Shown here piece after piece: positions 6,264-14,329 of a DNA stretch of 22,181 bases. The stretch is from Brotonthovivens sp045629925 (GTDB lineage Bacteria > Bacillota > Clostridia > Lachnospirales > Lachnospiraceae). The number at the start of each line of letters is the position of its first letter. Within the stretch, counting starts at the first letter, position 1. Where the stretch lies: NCBI GenBank assembly GCA_045629925.1, contig JAZQSD010000098.1:1-22181 (forward strand). Reading direction: 5' to 3'. The notes beneath the pieces are model-generated. The model was not told the origin of the DNA. It worked only from the letters and a program-made list of their open reading frames with translations, and did no database searches. The position numbers and the translations under genes are program-made.

Positions 6264-7642
6264 TATGCATCCCCCTCTTTACGAGATTCGATATGTTCCT
6301 TCAGCGCACCTATAAAATAAAGAGATCCTGTGCAAAACAATTTCTGCCCCTCTTTTTTCATAGAGTATACCCTGTCATATGCTTTTTTATAATCATCAAT
6401 GGCTGTTACTTCCAGATTTTCTTCTGCAAAAATCTGCTGCAATTCTTCTGCCGGAATCCCTCTCTGGTTTGGAATCGTGGCCACAAACACAGCCTCCCAG
6501 TCACACGCTCTTGCAAGACACTGAATCGCATGTCTGTAATCCTTTTCCTTCACCATGGAAAAAAGCAGCATCGGCTGGATCTGATCTGCATCACAAAGAT
6601 GTTTTGCCGCCTTCACAAATTCTGTCACACCAGACAAATTATGAGCTCCGTCAAAGAAAATGTCTTCCTCAACTTCATCCATACGGCCGGCCCAGTGGGT
6701 GTTTGCAAGAATCTCCTGCAAAAGTAGTGTTTCTTTTTCACCAAACACTACAAACTGCTTATCTAGCAAATATCTCATTCCTGTAATCGCAAGAGCAGCA
6801 TTCATTACCTGATACTCTGCCACAAACGGAATTCGCCATCTTGTTTCCTTATCATACCTAGTAGAAATGGAAAATTCAATAAAATTTCTGTTAATTTCCA
6901 GTATCTGACACATGTTCTTGCTGATACCGTAAACCGGGCTTTCAAGTTCTGCGCCACGGGCCTTTATCACCTGCTCCGCCTCCGGTTCGTTTGCATCGTA
7001 GATTACCGCAACTGTAGGCTTGATAATGCCAGCTTTTTCTCCAGCGATAGCCCCAATGGTCTCACCAAGATATTCTGTATGTTCTAAACTAATAGAAGTG
7101 ATAATTGTAAGAATTGGATTGTCCACAGTATTGGTGGCATCCAATCTGCCCCCAAGCCCAGTCTCTAACACACAGATTTCCACGCCGGCCCTCTGGAACA
7201 ATACCATTCCCATGGCAAAAATGAACTCGAAAAAAGTCGGGTATGCACCACTGTTTTTCTCCTGCTGCTCCGCTGCCTGCTTCACAATCTGGTAACTCTC
7301 TAAAAATTCAGAAACAGACACCAGCTGTGGATCTGCATTTACGCAACTATCTTCCGAAGAACTCTCGCTCCCTTGGCTTACCAAAAAGCGCTCTCTTATA
7401 TCCACTAAATGTGGCGATGTGAAAAGCCCAACCTTCTTGCCAGTCAGTTTCAGCATCTCAAACAAGAACTTGCATGTACTGCCCTTTCCATTACTTCCTG
7501 CCACGTGGATCGTCTTGAAAGAATTCTGAGGTGACCCTAATAAAGCCAGGAATTCTTTGGTGTGAGCCTGAGAATTTTTAGTTGTAAATTTTGGAATATC
7601 ATATAAGAAGTCAATCGCTTCTTTAAATAATTGTTTTTCCAT
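6263..7642 (-). CDS. folC: Folylpolyglutamate synthase / dihydrofolate synthase (FolC)
   Basis: Mur-ligase-fold enzyme adding glutamate to folates (and to dihydropteroate if bifunctional), with ATP. The P-loop GSNGKGST is at residues 49-56, the SPHLVDIRERF segment at 76-86, the ETGLGGRLDATN motif at 160-171, SLEHTEYLG at 185-193, HWAGRMD at 316-322 and DGAHN at 331-335. 459 residues from the ATG at 7642; a GTG at 7657 would add five. No convincing Shine-Dalgarno is visible at either start. Residues about 90-108 (starting QGSESSSEDS) are a polar insertion after the ERF segment, not typical of the family. valS-folC synteny is widely conserved in Firmicutes. Here a 52-base repeat array separates the two genes. 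Confidence 0.95.
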   Translation of the reverse strand: MEKQLFKEAIDFLYDIPKFTTKNSQAHTKEFLALLGSPQNSFKTIHVAGSNGKGSTCKFLFEMLKLTGKKVGLFTSPHLVDIRERFLVSQGSESSSEDSCVNADPQLVSVSEFLESYQIVKQAAEQQEKNSGAYPTFFEFIFAMGMVLFQRAGVEICVLETGLGGRLDATNTVDNPILTIITSISLEHTEYLGETIGAIAGEKAGIIKPTVAVIYDANEPEAEQVIKARGAELESPVYGISKNMCQILEINRNFIEFSISTRYDKETRWRIPFVAEYQVMNAALAITGMRYLLDKQFVVFGEKETLLLQEILANTHWAGRMDEVEEDIFFDGAHNLSGVTEFVKAAKHLCDADQIQPMLLFSMVKEKDYRHAIQCLARACDWEAVFVATIPNQRGIPAEELQQIFAEENLEVTAIDDYKKAYDRVYSMKKEGQKLFCTGSLYFIGALKEHIESRKEGDA

Positions 7643-7667
7643 TTTCTTACTTCTCACTTGCTTCTAA

Positions 7668-8032
7668 CTTGCTTTTTCGCTTCTTTTACCCCCGTCGCAA
7701 ATCTTCTGGGGGGTATTTCGCTTGCTTTTTCGTTTCTTTTACCCCCGCCTCGAATCTTCTGGGGGTATTTCACTTGCTTTTTCGCTTCTTTTACCCCCGC
7801 CGCAATTCTTCTGGGGGTATTTAACTTGCTTTTTTGCTTCTTTTACCCCCGCCGCATATCTTCTGGGGGTATTTCACTTGCTTTTTCGCTTCTTTTACCC
7901 CCGCCACAAATCTTCCGGGGGTATCTCTCTTGCTTTTTCGCTTCTTTTACCCCCGTCGCGAATTTTCTGGGGGTATTTAACTTGCTTTTTCGTTTCTTTT
8001 ACCCCTGCCGCGAATCTTTTTTCTTCCGGGGC
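7668..8032. repeat. 52-base tandem repeat array with internal hairpins, about 7 copies
   Basis: Units start at 7668, 7721, 7773, 7825, 7877, 7929 and 7981. The first is 53 bases, the next five exactly 52, and the seventh is degenerate at its end. Each begins CTTGCTTTTTCG, continues with CTTCTTTTACCCCCG, and ends CTTCTGGGGGTATTT. TACCCCC and GGGGGTA flank about 14 variable bases and can form a 7-pair hairpin. Partial copies of CTTGCTTCT extend to about 7646. The array lies between valS and folC, and 52 is not a multiple of 3, so it is not selected as one reading frame. All reading frames on the plus strand stay open by composition, not by coding. It is not a CRISPR: the segments between repeats are not distinct spacers. 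Confidence 0.92.
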
Positions 8033-8085
8033 GTGACAATTTTCTTGCGGGGCGCAGCGCCCCCGCTTTTCTTTCTGACGCCCCG
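8027..8085. repeat. Nested GC-rich inverted repeats between the array and the valS-side hairpin
   Basis: Outer arms CGGGGCGT (8027-8034) and ACGCCCCG (8078-8085) enclose an inner hairpin, GCGGGG (8047-8052) with CCCCGC (8061-8066). The inner left arm can instead pair with CGCCCCGC (8079-8086), so mutually exclusive structures are possible. Base composition is far richer in G and C than neighbouring sequence, which suggests a dispersed repeat or an inserted palindromic element. Confidence 0.6.
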
Positions 8086-8104
8086 CTAGGGCAAAACAAA
8101 AAAC

Positions 8105-8163
8105 TTCCCGCGGGAAATTCAAAGAATCAATTTAGGGAGAAACACAAGGTGTTTCTCCCCTAA
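8105..8163 (-). terminator. Hairpins after the valS segment, possible terminator or processing site
   Basis: A 14-pair stem with one bulged base (8132-8145 with 8149-8163) has a 3-base loop; no T run follows directly on the minus strand. About 15 bases further on lies a perfect palindrome TTCCCGCGGGAA (8105-8116), followed on the minus strand by GTTTTTTG. Together these may end or thin out the valS transcript before folC. Function as a terminator is unproven. Confidence 0.45.
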
Positions 8164-8172
8164 TCTTGCTTT

Positions 8173-8262
8173 TTATGCGCTCATTGTGTGTGAACGTAAA
8201 ATAAAAAATGCGACGATCAAAATAGCTAACACAATAAGTCGGATTATCACTGATTTTTTCAC
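8173..8262 (-). CDS. 29-residue single-pass membrane peptide downstream of valS
   Basis: The GTG start at 8262 has AGAGGA 5 bases upstream and lies 18 bases after the valS stop. The peptide opens MKKSVIIRL, has a hydrophobic helix (LIVLAILIVAFFIL), then RSHTMSA and stops at TAA. This basic N-terminus plus one helix is the layout of small membrane proteins or type I toxin-like peptides. It lies just before a strong hairpin. The ribosome binding site and position support translation, but I know no named family and no function can be given. Confidence 0.6.
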   Translation of the reverse strand: MKKSVIIRLIVLAILIVAFFILRSHTMSA

Positions 8263-8280
8263 AATAGTCCTCTTTCTATC

Positions 8281-10929
8281 CTACTGAATCTGAGCCAAGC
8301 GAGCTTCAACTTCAGCAAGCATCTGTTTGTATTTTTCTAATTTTGCTTTTTCTTCTGCAACTTTAGCTTCTGGAGCTTTGCTTAAGAACTTCTCGTTGGA
8401 AAGCATGCCGTTGGAACGAGCTACCTCTTTTTCAAGTTTTGCTTTTTCTTTCGCAAGACGTTCTTTTTCTTTTTCCATGTCTACAAGGTCTTCCAATGGA
8501 ACATAAACCACTGCGTCTGGAATAACTACAGAAACAGCATTGTCAGGAATTCCTGCTTTGTCTTCCTGTGCAACGAACTCAGATGCGCTGATCAATGGCA
8601 TGAAATCTTCTTTCAGTGCCTGGTACTGATCAAGTACACTTGCAAGTTCGGATACCATGAAGAATTTTGCCTTGCGGCTTGGTGGAACATCCATCTCTGC
8701 ACGAAGGTTACGAACAGCTTTAACAAGTGTTTTTAACTTATCTACACCTTCTTCTGCTTCTGGGAAGCACCATTCATCTTTGAATTCTGGCCAGGAAGAG
8801 ATCATGATAGATTCTTCTTCTGGGCAAAGTGTACAGAAGATTTCTTCTGTGATAAATGGCATGTATGGGTGAAGAAGTTTTAACGCGTTGGACAGAACTG
8901 TTTTCAAAGTCCAAAGAGCACTGTCAGCCTTCATTTCTGGATTTTCCTTGTTGTACAGACGACCTTTTACAAGCTCGATGTACCAATCACAGAATTCTTC
9001 CCAAATAAAGTCATATACTTTCTGAACAGCGATACCAAGTTCGTACTTATCCATGTTCTCAGTAACATCTTTTGCAAGAGTGTTAACTTTGGATAAAATC
9101 CAGCGGTCAGCAGCCTTAAGATCTTCCACTGCTGGCTGTTTCACTTCAGCGTCGCCTAAATTCATCATAATAAATCTTGAAGCATTCCATACTTTGTTTG
9201 CAAAGTTACGGCTTGCCTCAACACGTTCCCAATAGAAACGCATGTCATTGCCAGGTGCATTACCTGTCATCAGAGTGAGACGAAGAGCGTCTGCACCGTA
9301 TTTATCGATAACTTCAAGAGGATCGATACCATTTCCTAAAGACTTGCTCATCTTACGGCCTAAAGAGTCACGAACAAGACCGTGGATCAGAACTGTGTTG
9401 AAAGGTTCAACACCTGTCTGCTCTAAGCCAGAGAATACCATACGAATTACCCAGAAGAAGATAATGTCGTAACCTGTAACAAGTACATTTGTTGGATAGA
9501 AGTAATCAAGTTCTTCTGTTTTGTTTGGCCAGCCAAGTGTGGAGAATGGCCATAACGCAGAGGAGAACCATGTATCCAAAGTATCCTCATCCTGAACCAT
9601 ATGGTCGCAGCCACATTTTGGACATTTTGGTGCGGATTCCTTTGTAACTACCATCTCGCCACAGTCTGGACAGTAGAATGCAGGAATCTGATGTCCCCAC
9701 CAGATCTGACGGGAAATACACCAATCGCGGATACCTTCCAGCCAGTGCATGTATGTCTTTCCAAAACTTTCAGGAACAAATTTCAAACGGCCGCTTTCAA
9801 GAGCTTCGATAGCTGGTTTTGCCATCTCTTCCATCTTAACGAACCACTGTGGTTTGATCATTGGTTCGATAACTGTATTACAGCGGTCATGTGTACCTAC
9901 ATTGTGAGAATGATCTTTTACAGCTACTAAAAGACCCATTTCATCTAATTTTGCAACAATCGCTTTTCTTGCTTCATAACGGTCCATGCCAGCATATTCG
10001 CCGCCAAGTTCGTTGATTGTTGCATCATCATTCATTACGCAGATTTCTGGTAAATTGTGACGTTTGCCAACTTCAAAGTCGTTAGGGTCATGTGCTGGTG
10101 TAATCTTAACACAGCCTGTACCAAACTCTTTGTCAACATACTCATCAGCAACAACAGGAATCTCTCTGTTCACCAGTGGAAGCAGCAACTTCTTGCCGAT
10201 GATGTCCTGATATCTTTCATCTTCTGGGTTAACAGCCACAGCTGTATCACCAAGCATTGTCTCTGGACGAGTTGTAGCAATCTCTACAAAACGGCCTTCC
10301 TCGCCGATGATTGGATACTTGATATGCCAGAAGTGTCCTGCATGTTCTGCATGTTCAACCTCTGCATCAGAGATAGAAGTCTGGCAAACTGGACACCAGT
10401 TGATGATTCTGGAACCTTTGTAAATATATCCTTTTTCAAAAAGACGTACGAAAACTTCTTTTACCGCATCAGAACATCCTTCGTCCATTGTAAAACGTTC
10501 TCTGTCCCAGTCAGCAGAAGAACCAAGCTTCTTAAGCTGGCTAACGATACGATTGCCGTACTCTTCCTTCCATTCCCAAACATGTTTCAAAAACTCATCT
10601 CTTGTCAGATCAGATTTTTCAATTCCCTGGGCTTTTAACTTTTCGATAACCTTAACCTCTGTAGAGATAGCTGCGTGGTCTGTACCAGGCTGCCAAAGTG
10701 CAGAGTATCCCTGCATTCTCTTCCAACGGATAAGAATATCCTGCATTGTATTGTCTAAAGCATGTCCCATGTGAAGCTGACCAGTAATGTTTGGTGGTGG
10801 CATCACAATCGTAAATGGCTTTTTACTGCGATCTACTTTTGCATGGAAATACTTCTTCTCTTCCCATTTCTCATACAAACGGTCTTCCAAATCCTTAGGA
10901 TTATAGGTTTTTTCCAACTCTTTGCTCAT
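8281..10929 (-). CDS. valS: Valyl-tRNA synthetase
   Basis: Class I tRNA synthetase charging tRNA-Val in the cytoplasm; 882 residues, the normal bacterial length. The first signature, PPPNITGQLHMGHAL, has HMGH at residues 53-56 and the second, KMSKS, is at 526-530. An editing (CP1) domain lies between; it includes the family TTRPETMLGDTAVAV motif. Two Cys clusters (CPVCQTS and CPDCGE...CPKCG) suggest zinc binding. The C-terminus (from about residue 815) is a Lys/Glu-rich coiled-coil arm, as in other ValRS. The start at 10929 follows GGAGAG. No T-box leader is visible upstream, and the promoter is at 11030-11059. Confidence 0.98.
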   Translation of the reverse strand: MSKELEKTYNPKDLEDRLYEKWEEKKYFHAKVDRSKKPFTIVMPPPNITGQLHMGHALDNTMQDILIRWKRMQGYSALWQPGTDHAAISTEVKVIEKLKAQGIEKSDLTRDEFLKHVWEWKEEYGNRIVSQLKKLGSSADWDRERFTMDEGCSDAVKEVFVRLFEKGYIYKGSRIINWCPVCQTSISDAEVEHAEHAGHFWHIKYPIIGEEGRFVEIATTRPETMLGDTAVAVNPEDERYQDIIGKKLLLPLVNREIPVVADEYVDKEFGTGCVKITPAHDPNDFEVGKRHNLPEICVMNDDATINELGGEYAGMDRYEARKAIVAKLDEMGLLVAVKDHSHNVGTHDRCNTVIEPMIKPQWFVKMEEMAKPAIEALESGRLKFVPESFGKTYMHWLEGIRDWCISRQIWWGHQIPAFYCPDCGEMVVTKESAPKCPKCGCDHMVQDEDTLDTWFSSALWPFSTLGWPNKTEELDYFYPTNVLVTGYDIIFFWVIRMVFSGLEQTGVEPFNTVLIHGLVRDSLGRKMSKSLGNGIDPLEVIDKYGADALRLTLMTGNAPGNDMRFYWERVEASRNFANKVWNASRFIMMNLGDAEVKQPAVEDLKAADRWILSKVNTLAKDVTENMDKYELGIAVQKVYDFIWEEFCDWYIELVKGRLYNKENPEMKADSALWTLKTVLSNALKLLHPYMPFITEEIFCTLCPEEESIMISSWPEFKDEWCFPEAEEGVDKLKTLVKAVRNLRAEMDVPPSRKAKFFMVSELASVLDQYQALKEDFMPLISASEFVAQEDKAGIPDNAVSVVIPDAVVYVPLEDLVDMEKEKERLAKEKAKLEKEVARSNGMLSNEKFLSKAPEAKVAEEKAKLEKYKQMLAEVEARLAQIQ

Positions 10930-11029
10930 GATAACTCTCCTTAAATATTACAAAAATTAACACTTTATATTTCAACGGTTTCTACTTATTTTATAGGTGC
11001 ATCAGGCAAAAGCCCACACACGATTCATA

Positions 11030-11059
11030 ATTATAACAAATCTTATCACAAAGTGTAAA
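11030..11059 (-). promoter_or_regulatory. Sigma-A promoter for valS
   Basis: On the minus strand TTTACA (11054-11059) and a perfect TATAAT (11030-11035) are separated by 18 bases. The leader to the valS ATG would be about 95 bases. I see no T-box (no conserved tRNA acceptor-binding bulge or terminator/antiterminator pair) in this short leader. Confidence 0.7.
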
Positions 11060-11108
11060 GTCAATAACACAGAAATCATTACTTTTTTCTTAAATTATTT
11101 CCCTAACA

Positions 11109-11137
11109 TTGACATCTTTTCTCCTGCAAACTAAACT
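11109..11137 (+). promoter_or_regulatory. Sigma-A promoter for the acyltransferase gene
   Basis: A perfect TTGACA (11109-11114), 17 bases, then TAAACT (11132-11137, four of six bases). A second TATAAT at 11156-11161 has no matching -35. This divergent promoter shares the gap with the valS promoter, only about 50 bases away, so the two could interfere or share a regulator. The rest of the gap to 11241 is an AT-rich leader with the GGAG ribosome binding site. Confidence 0.6.
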
Positions 11138-11241
11138 GTATCTTGGGTTTGTGTATATAATAGATAAAAACACATATCCAACTGGCTGTCTCATTAGAGC
11201 ATAGCCAAAAATAAGAACAAAACACAAACAGGAGAATTCCT

Positions 11242-13134
11242 ATGCAAAAATGGAACAAGCTTGACAATGTTGCCAAGATTTTCCCATCTACAATTGAATT
11301 ATCCGAAACCAGAGTGTTCCGTTTCTACTGTGAGTTAACCGAAGATATTCAGCCAGAAGCACTGCAGAAAGCGGTAGATCAGGCAGTTGTCCAGTTCCCA
11401 CAGTTTCTGAAAATCTTGAGAGCGGGCCTCTTCTGGTACTATTTAGAATACAGCAACTTAAAACCTGTAGTTTCTGAAGAATCACAGACACCATGTTCAC
11501 ACATTTACAAACATGGTCATCAGGGACTTTTGTTTCATGTAACCTATCACAAGAAACGAATCAACCTGGAAGTGTTCCACGCTTTGGCAGACGGTGCCGG
11601 CGCCATCGAATTCTTAAAATTTATTTTGGCCGCCTACATCAATATCCTGCATCCAAACACACTTCCCCTGGACGACCCACTGCTTGTAAATACCAATGCG
11701 GTTGAGGACATGGACGAAGACGCTTTCGTCAAATATTACACCGGCGGCAAAAACCCTCGTAAGATGAAAAAAAGTGTGGTGTGGCGCCGAAGCGGCAAAC
11801 GCCGTCCGGATATGGATCTAAACGTTACAGAAGGTATCTTGTCTGTAAAGAAAGTGCTGGAACTTGCTAAGAAATACGACGCAACTATGTCCGAATTTCT
11901 CGTTGCAGTGTTTATTAAGTCCCTGATCTTGAATATGAAGCCAAAAGATCTGGCAAAAGCTATGGTTATCGACATTCCGATCAACCTGCGCAACCACTTC
12001 CCTTCGGTGACAACAAGAAACTTCTTCGTTATGCTTCCGATTGAGTATCATCCAACAAGCCGCGAAGATACTTTAGAGCATATCTGTCAGGAAGTATCAC
12101 GGGAATTTGCCAAGATCATTACTTTTGAAAACTTAGAAGGCCGTATCAACTCCTACGGATTTTTCGAACGCATTATTCCGATGAGACTGATTCCGCTGCC
12201 ACTCAAAGGACCTGGGCTTCGTTTTATCAACTTTGTTACCAAACGCTTTATCACAGGCTGTGTGTCCAACCTTGGACGAGTAACATTACCTGATGCGTTA
12301 GCAAATTATGTAAACCACTGGGGCGTGTACTCTTCCACCTTAAACATTCAGGCTGAGTGCATTTCCTTCAAAGATAACCTGACCATCGGAATCACAGACG
12401 CATTCTACGACGCAACCGTTGTATATACATTTTTTAATTTATTGGAAGAACTTGGCGCAACAGCCGAGATCCACACCAATACCCCGCCTGTCCTGATCAC
12501 CAATCAGGAGGAACCTGGAAAAGTCACTTACTGGGCTGACCCAAAATCCAACAAAGGCGAGGACGTATTTCCAATACCAAAGAATAACAGCAGCGGTCTA
12601 AGAACCGGTCTAATATGGGCTAATTGGCTCAGCATTCTGGCCGCGGTTATATTTGCAATCATTTACATCGCAACAAAGCGTCATGAAATGTGGCTCTTTA
12701 CCATGTATGTAAACACATTTTTCATCTGGAGCAGCGTAGTTTCCGGCGTACTGAATAAAAAAAGTGTACTTCGAAAACTATTCCAAAGCTTCCTGCTGAC
12801 CAGTGCCGTTTATCTGCTGATAGATATCTGTACAGGTTGGAGCCAGTGGGTGCTGACCTTAGAAGTGCCGATCTTTGTAATGGTAAATATCTTCCTGAGC
12901 ATCTATCTTGCACATATGTTCAGCACAGACACAACACGAAGCGAACTGATTCTTTACGTTTCCTGGGAATGTCTCATTGGCCTGGTGCCATTTATCCTCA
13001 CTATTGCAGGAGTGCTGTCATTCTCGCTGTTGCCAATCATTACGGGTCTGATCTGCATTTTGATTCTGATCCTGCTGGTTCGTTTCCGTTGGAAACATGT
13101 GGTACACGAATACGAAAAAATATTCCATTTTTAA
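11242..13134 (+). CDS. Alcohol acetyltransferase-like (condensation-fold) domain fused to a membrane domain
   Basis: 630 residues. The N-terminal ~430 residues resemble the chloramphenicol acetyltransferase/condensation superfamily: the catalytic motif HALADG is at residues 113-118 (HxxxDG), following a first domain ending VTYHKKRINLEVF; the second half includes SEFLVAVFIKSL and VIDIPINLRNHF. A linker (about 430-453) leads to a C-terminal half with about six hydrophobic helices (from residue 457), of the type called DUF6320. The architecture matches annotated 'alcohol acetyltransferase' or DUF6320 proteins of Lachnospiraceae, but the substrate is unknown; a lipid or surface-acylation role at the membrane is inference. 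Start supported by GGAG upstream. It is followed after 19 bases by the DUF975 gene. Confidence 0.75.
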   Translation: MQKWNKLDNVAKIFPSTIELSETRVFRFYCELTEDIQPEALQKAVDQAVVQFPQFLKILRAGLFWYYLEYSNLKPVVSEESQTPCSHIYKHGHQGLLFHVTYHKKRINLEVFHALADGAGAIEFLKFILAAYINILHPNTLPLDDPLLVNTNAVEDMDEDAFVKYYTGGKNPRKMKKSVVWRRSGKRRPDMDLNVTEGILSVKKVLELAKKYDATMSEFLVAVFIKSLILNMKPKDLAKAMVIDIPINLRNHFPSVTTRNFFVMLPIEYHPTSREDTLEHICQEVSREFAKIITFENLEGRINSYGFFERIIPMRLIPLPLKGPGLRFINFVTKRFITGCVSNLGRVTLPDALANYVNHWGVYSSTLNIQAECISFKDNLTIGITDAFYDATVVYTFFNLLEELGATAEIHTNTPPVLITNQEEPGKVTYWADPKSNKGEDVFPIPKNNSSGLRTGLIWANWLSILAAVIFAIIYIATKRHEMWLFTMYVNTFFIWSSVVSGVLNKKSVLRKLFQSFLLTSAVYLLIDICTGWSQWVLTLEVPIFVMVNIFLSIYLAHMFSTDTTRSELILYVSWECLIGLVPFILTIAGVLSFSLLPIITGLICILILILLVRFRWKHVVHEYEKIFHF

Positions 13135-13153
13135 TTCCGCAAGGAGGTTTCTT

Positions 13154-13900
13154 ATGTATTACGCAAAAGATTACCGAGCAATGGCTCGCAAATCCTTAAA
13201 AGGCCATTGGCCAATGTCCGTTTTGGTTGCATTTCTTGCAATGATTTTAGGTGGATTACAAAACCAGTCTATTTTCGAACTTAACATTGAACCAGGCAAT
13301 ACTTACATCACTTTATTCGGCCTAAACATTGGACAAAATACCGGACTTTCTTTTGGCAGCTCCATCTCCGAATTTACATCTGGATTTTTCCACTCAAACC
13401 TGGCCGCAATCGTTGGAGCTATTGCTGGTGTGTCAATTATTTACGGACTTGTAATTTTCATCATTGGCGGTGCTATTGAACTTGGCATACGCAATTATTT
13501 CCTGAAGCTGAACTATGATATGAATCCAGAAGTGGGCGAACTCTTTTCCCGCATGAAGATCTTCGGCAGAGCGTTGGGACTTCGTATCGTGATGGCCATC
13601 TTCATTATCCTGTGGAGTCTGCTGTTTATCATTCCAGGCATCATTGCCGCTTACCGCTACTCCATGGCAACCTACCTTATGGCAGAAAATCCTGATATGG
13701 GAATCTTAGAAGCCATCGACAAGTCCAAAGAAATGATGATTGGAAATAAGTGGCGCCTGTTCTGCTTAGACATCAGCTTTATTGGCTGGCACATTCTGTG
13801 TGCACTGACAGCAGGCCTTGGTTATCTGCTGCTTCATCCATACATGGAATCCGCAAGAGCGCACTTCTATCTGACTTTAAAACATGGAATGTCACAATAA
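13154..13900 (+). CDS. DUF975 family membrane protein
   Basis: 248 residues from the ATG at 13154, with AAGGAGG 6 bases upstream (a longer frame from 13097 overlaps the previous gene and is not likely). The opening (YRAMARKSLKGHWPMSVLVAF) and the later pattern with GAIELGIRNYFLKLN and SLLFIIPGIIAAYRYSMATYLMAENPDMGILEAIDKSKEMMIGNKWRLF match DUF975. It has about four to five membrane helices. Function is unknown. It probably forms a two-gene operon with the upstream acyltransferase fusion and ends at a hairpin terminator. Confidence 0.85.
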   Translation: MYYAKDYRAMARKSLKGHWPMSVLVAFLAMILGGLQNQSIFELNIEPGNTYITLFGLNIGQNTGLSFGSSISEFTSGFFHSNLAAIVGAIAGVSIIYGLVIFIIGGAIELGIRNYFLKLNYDMNPEVGELFSRMKIFGRALGLRIVMAIFIILWSLLFIIPGIIAAYRYSMATYLMAENPDMGILEAIDKSKEMMIGNKWRLFCLDISFIGWHILCALTAGLGYLLLHPYMESARAHFYLTLKHGMSQ

Positions 13901-13934
13901 ACAAAAGCTTTATCAAAATAATACAATCACAAAA

Positions 13935-13999
13935 AAACAGCGTATATCGTATGCTTTGCCACTGATGGGCATTGCTGCCGTATGCGCTGTTTCTTTATT
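13935..13999 (+). terminator. Terminator after the DUF975 gene
   Basis: AAACAGCGTATA (13935-13946) pairs with TATGCGCTGTTT (13981-13992) over 12 positions with one G-U pair and a 34-base loop that can form further structure. A T-rich tail (TCTTTATTT) follows. The large loop is unusual. Confidence 0.6.
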
Positions 14000-14018
14000 T
14001 CCATCTTCCTTCACTTCA

Positions 14019-14062
14019 CCATTTCCTTGCTATTTCTTTGCCATTTCTTTACTATTTTCTTG
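14019..14062. repeat. Four 11-base tandem repeats in the leader region
   Basis: Units are CCATTTCCTTG, CTATTTCTTTG, CCATTTCTTTA and CTATTTTCTTG, with no gaps. Pyrimidine-rich and noncoding. It lies between the DUF975 terminator and the mrp-like operon. Confidence 0.75.
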
Positions 14063-14222
14063 CCGGATGTTATACTCTTAAGTCAGAGGTTTTGTGTCAT
14101 TGGAAGTTGAAAGTTATATACCATTCATCGCGGCTTAAAAACCACGGTATAGGGTATTGGTGTTTTATTATACTTTTATCCCACATGTGCATAAATATCC
14201 CATAACTCGCATTAATGGTTGA
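14063..14222. other. Noncoding region upstream of the mrp-like operon, no gene seen
   Basis: I see no convincing ORF. A short inverted repeat, TATACC (14117-14122) and GGTATA (14146-14151), frames a GG...CC loop. A riboswitch cannot be excluded, but nothing matches a class I can name. The promoter for the operon lies downstream at 14223. Confidence 0.4.
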
Positions 14223-14251
14223 ATGACATTTTTATTTTTTTTGTGTATAGT
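14223..14251 (+). promoter_or_regulatory. Sigma-A promoter for the mrp-like operon
   Basis: ATGACA (14223-14228, five of six consensus bases), 17 bases, then TATAGT (14246-14251). The leader from about 14258 to the MrpE start includes a small GAGG...CCTC stem. The spacer is a T tract. Confidence 0.65.
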
Positions 14252-14329
14252 TAAAGATGGAGGTTTATACGCCTCAATTCCTAATTATAAAAAACAACCT
14301 TTTAAATAATAAAACAAATGGAGATTATC

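Noticed and set aside
7668..8032. CRISPR array
   Set aside because: The units are whole tandem repeats with small changes and no distinct spacers, and no cas genes are near.
7631..8089. Long open frames through the 52-base array on the plus strand, with Phe/Pro-rich repeats
   Set aside because: The repeat lacks plus-strand stops in several frames by composition; 52 is not a multiple of 3, and no ribosome binding site is seen.
7895..8122. Minus-strand open frame of 75 residues beginning MNFPREVF
   Set aside because: It spans the GC-rich inverted repeats and the array, so it reads structural DNA; no ribosome binding site precedes it.
10057..10638. Plus-strand open frame of 193 residues inside valS
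   Set aside because: It is antisense to the valS core and has no family features.
14063..14250. Riboswitch (for example a sodium-sensing class) before the mrp-like operon
   Set aside because: Plausible by context, but no conserved core was recognisable by eye; a covariance search would decide.
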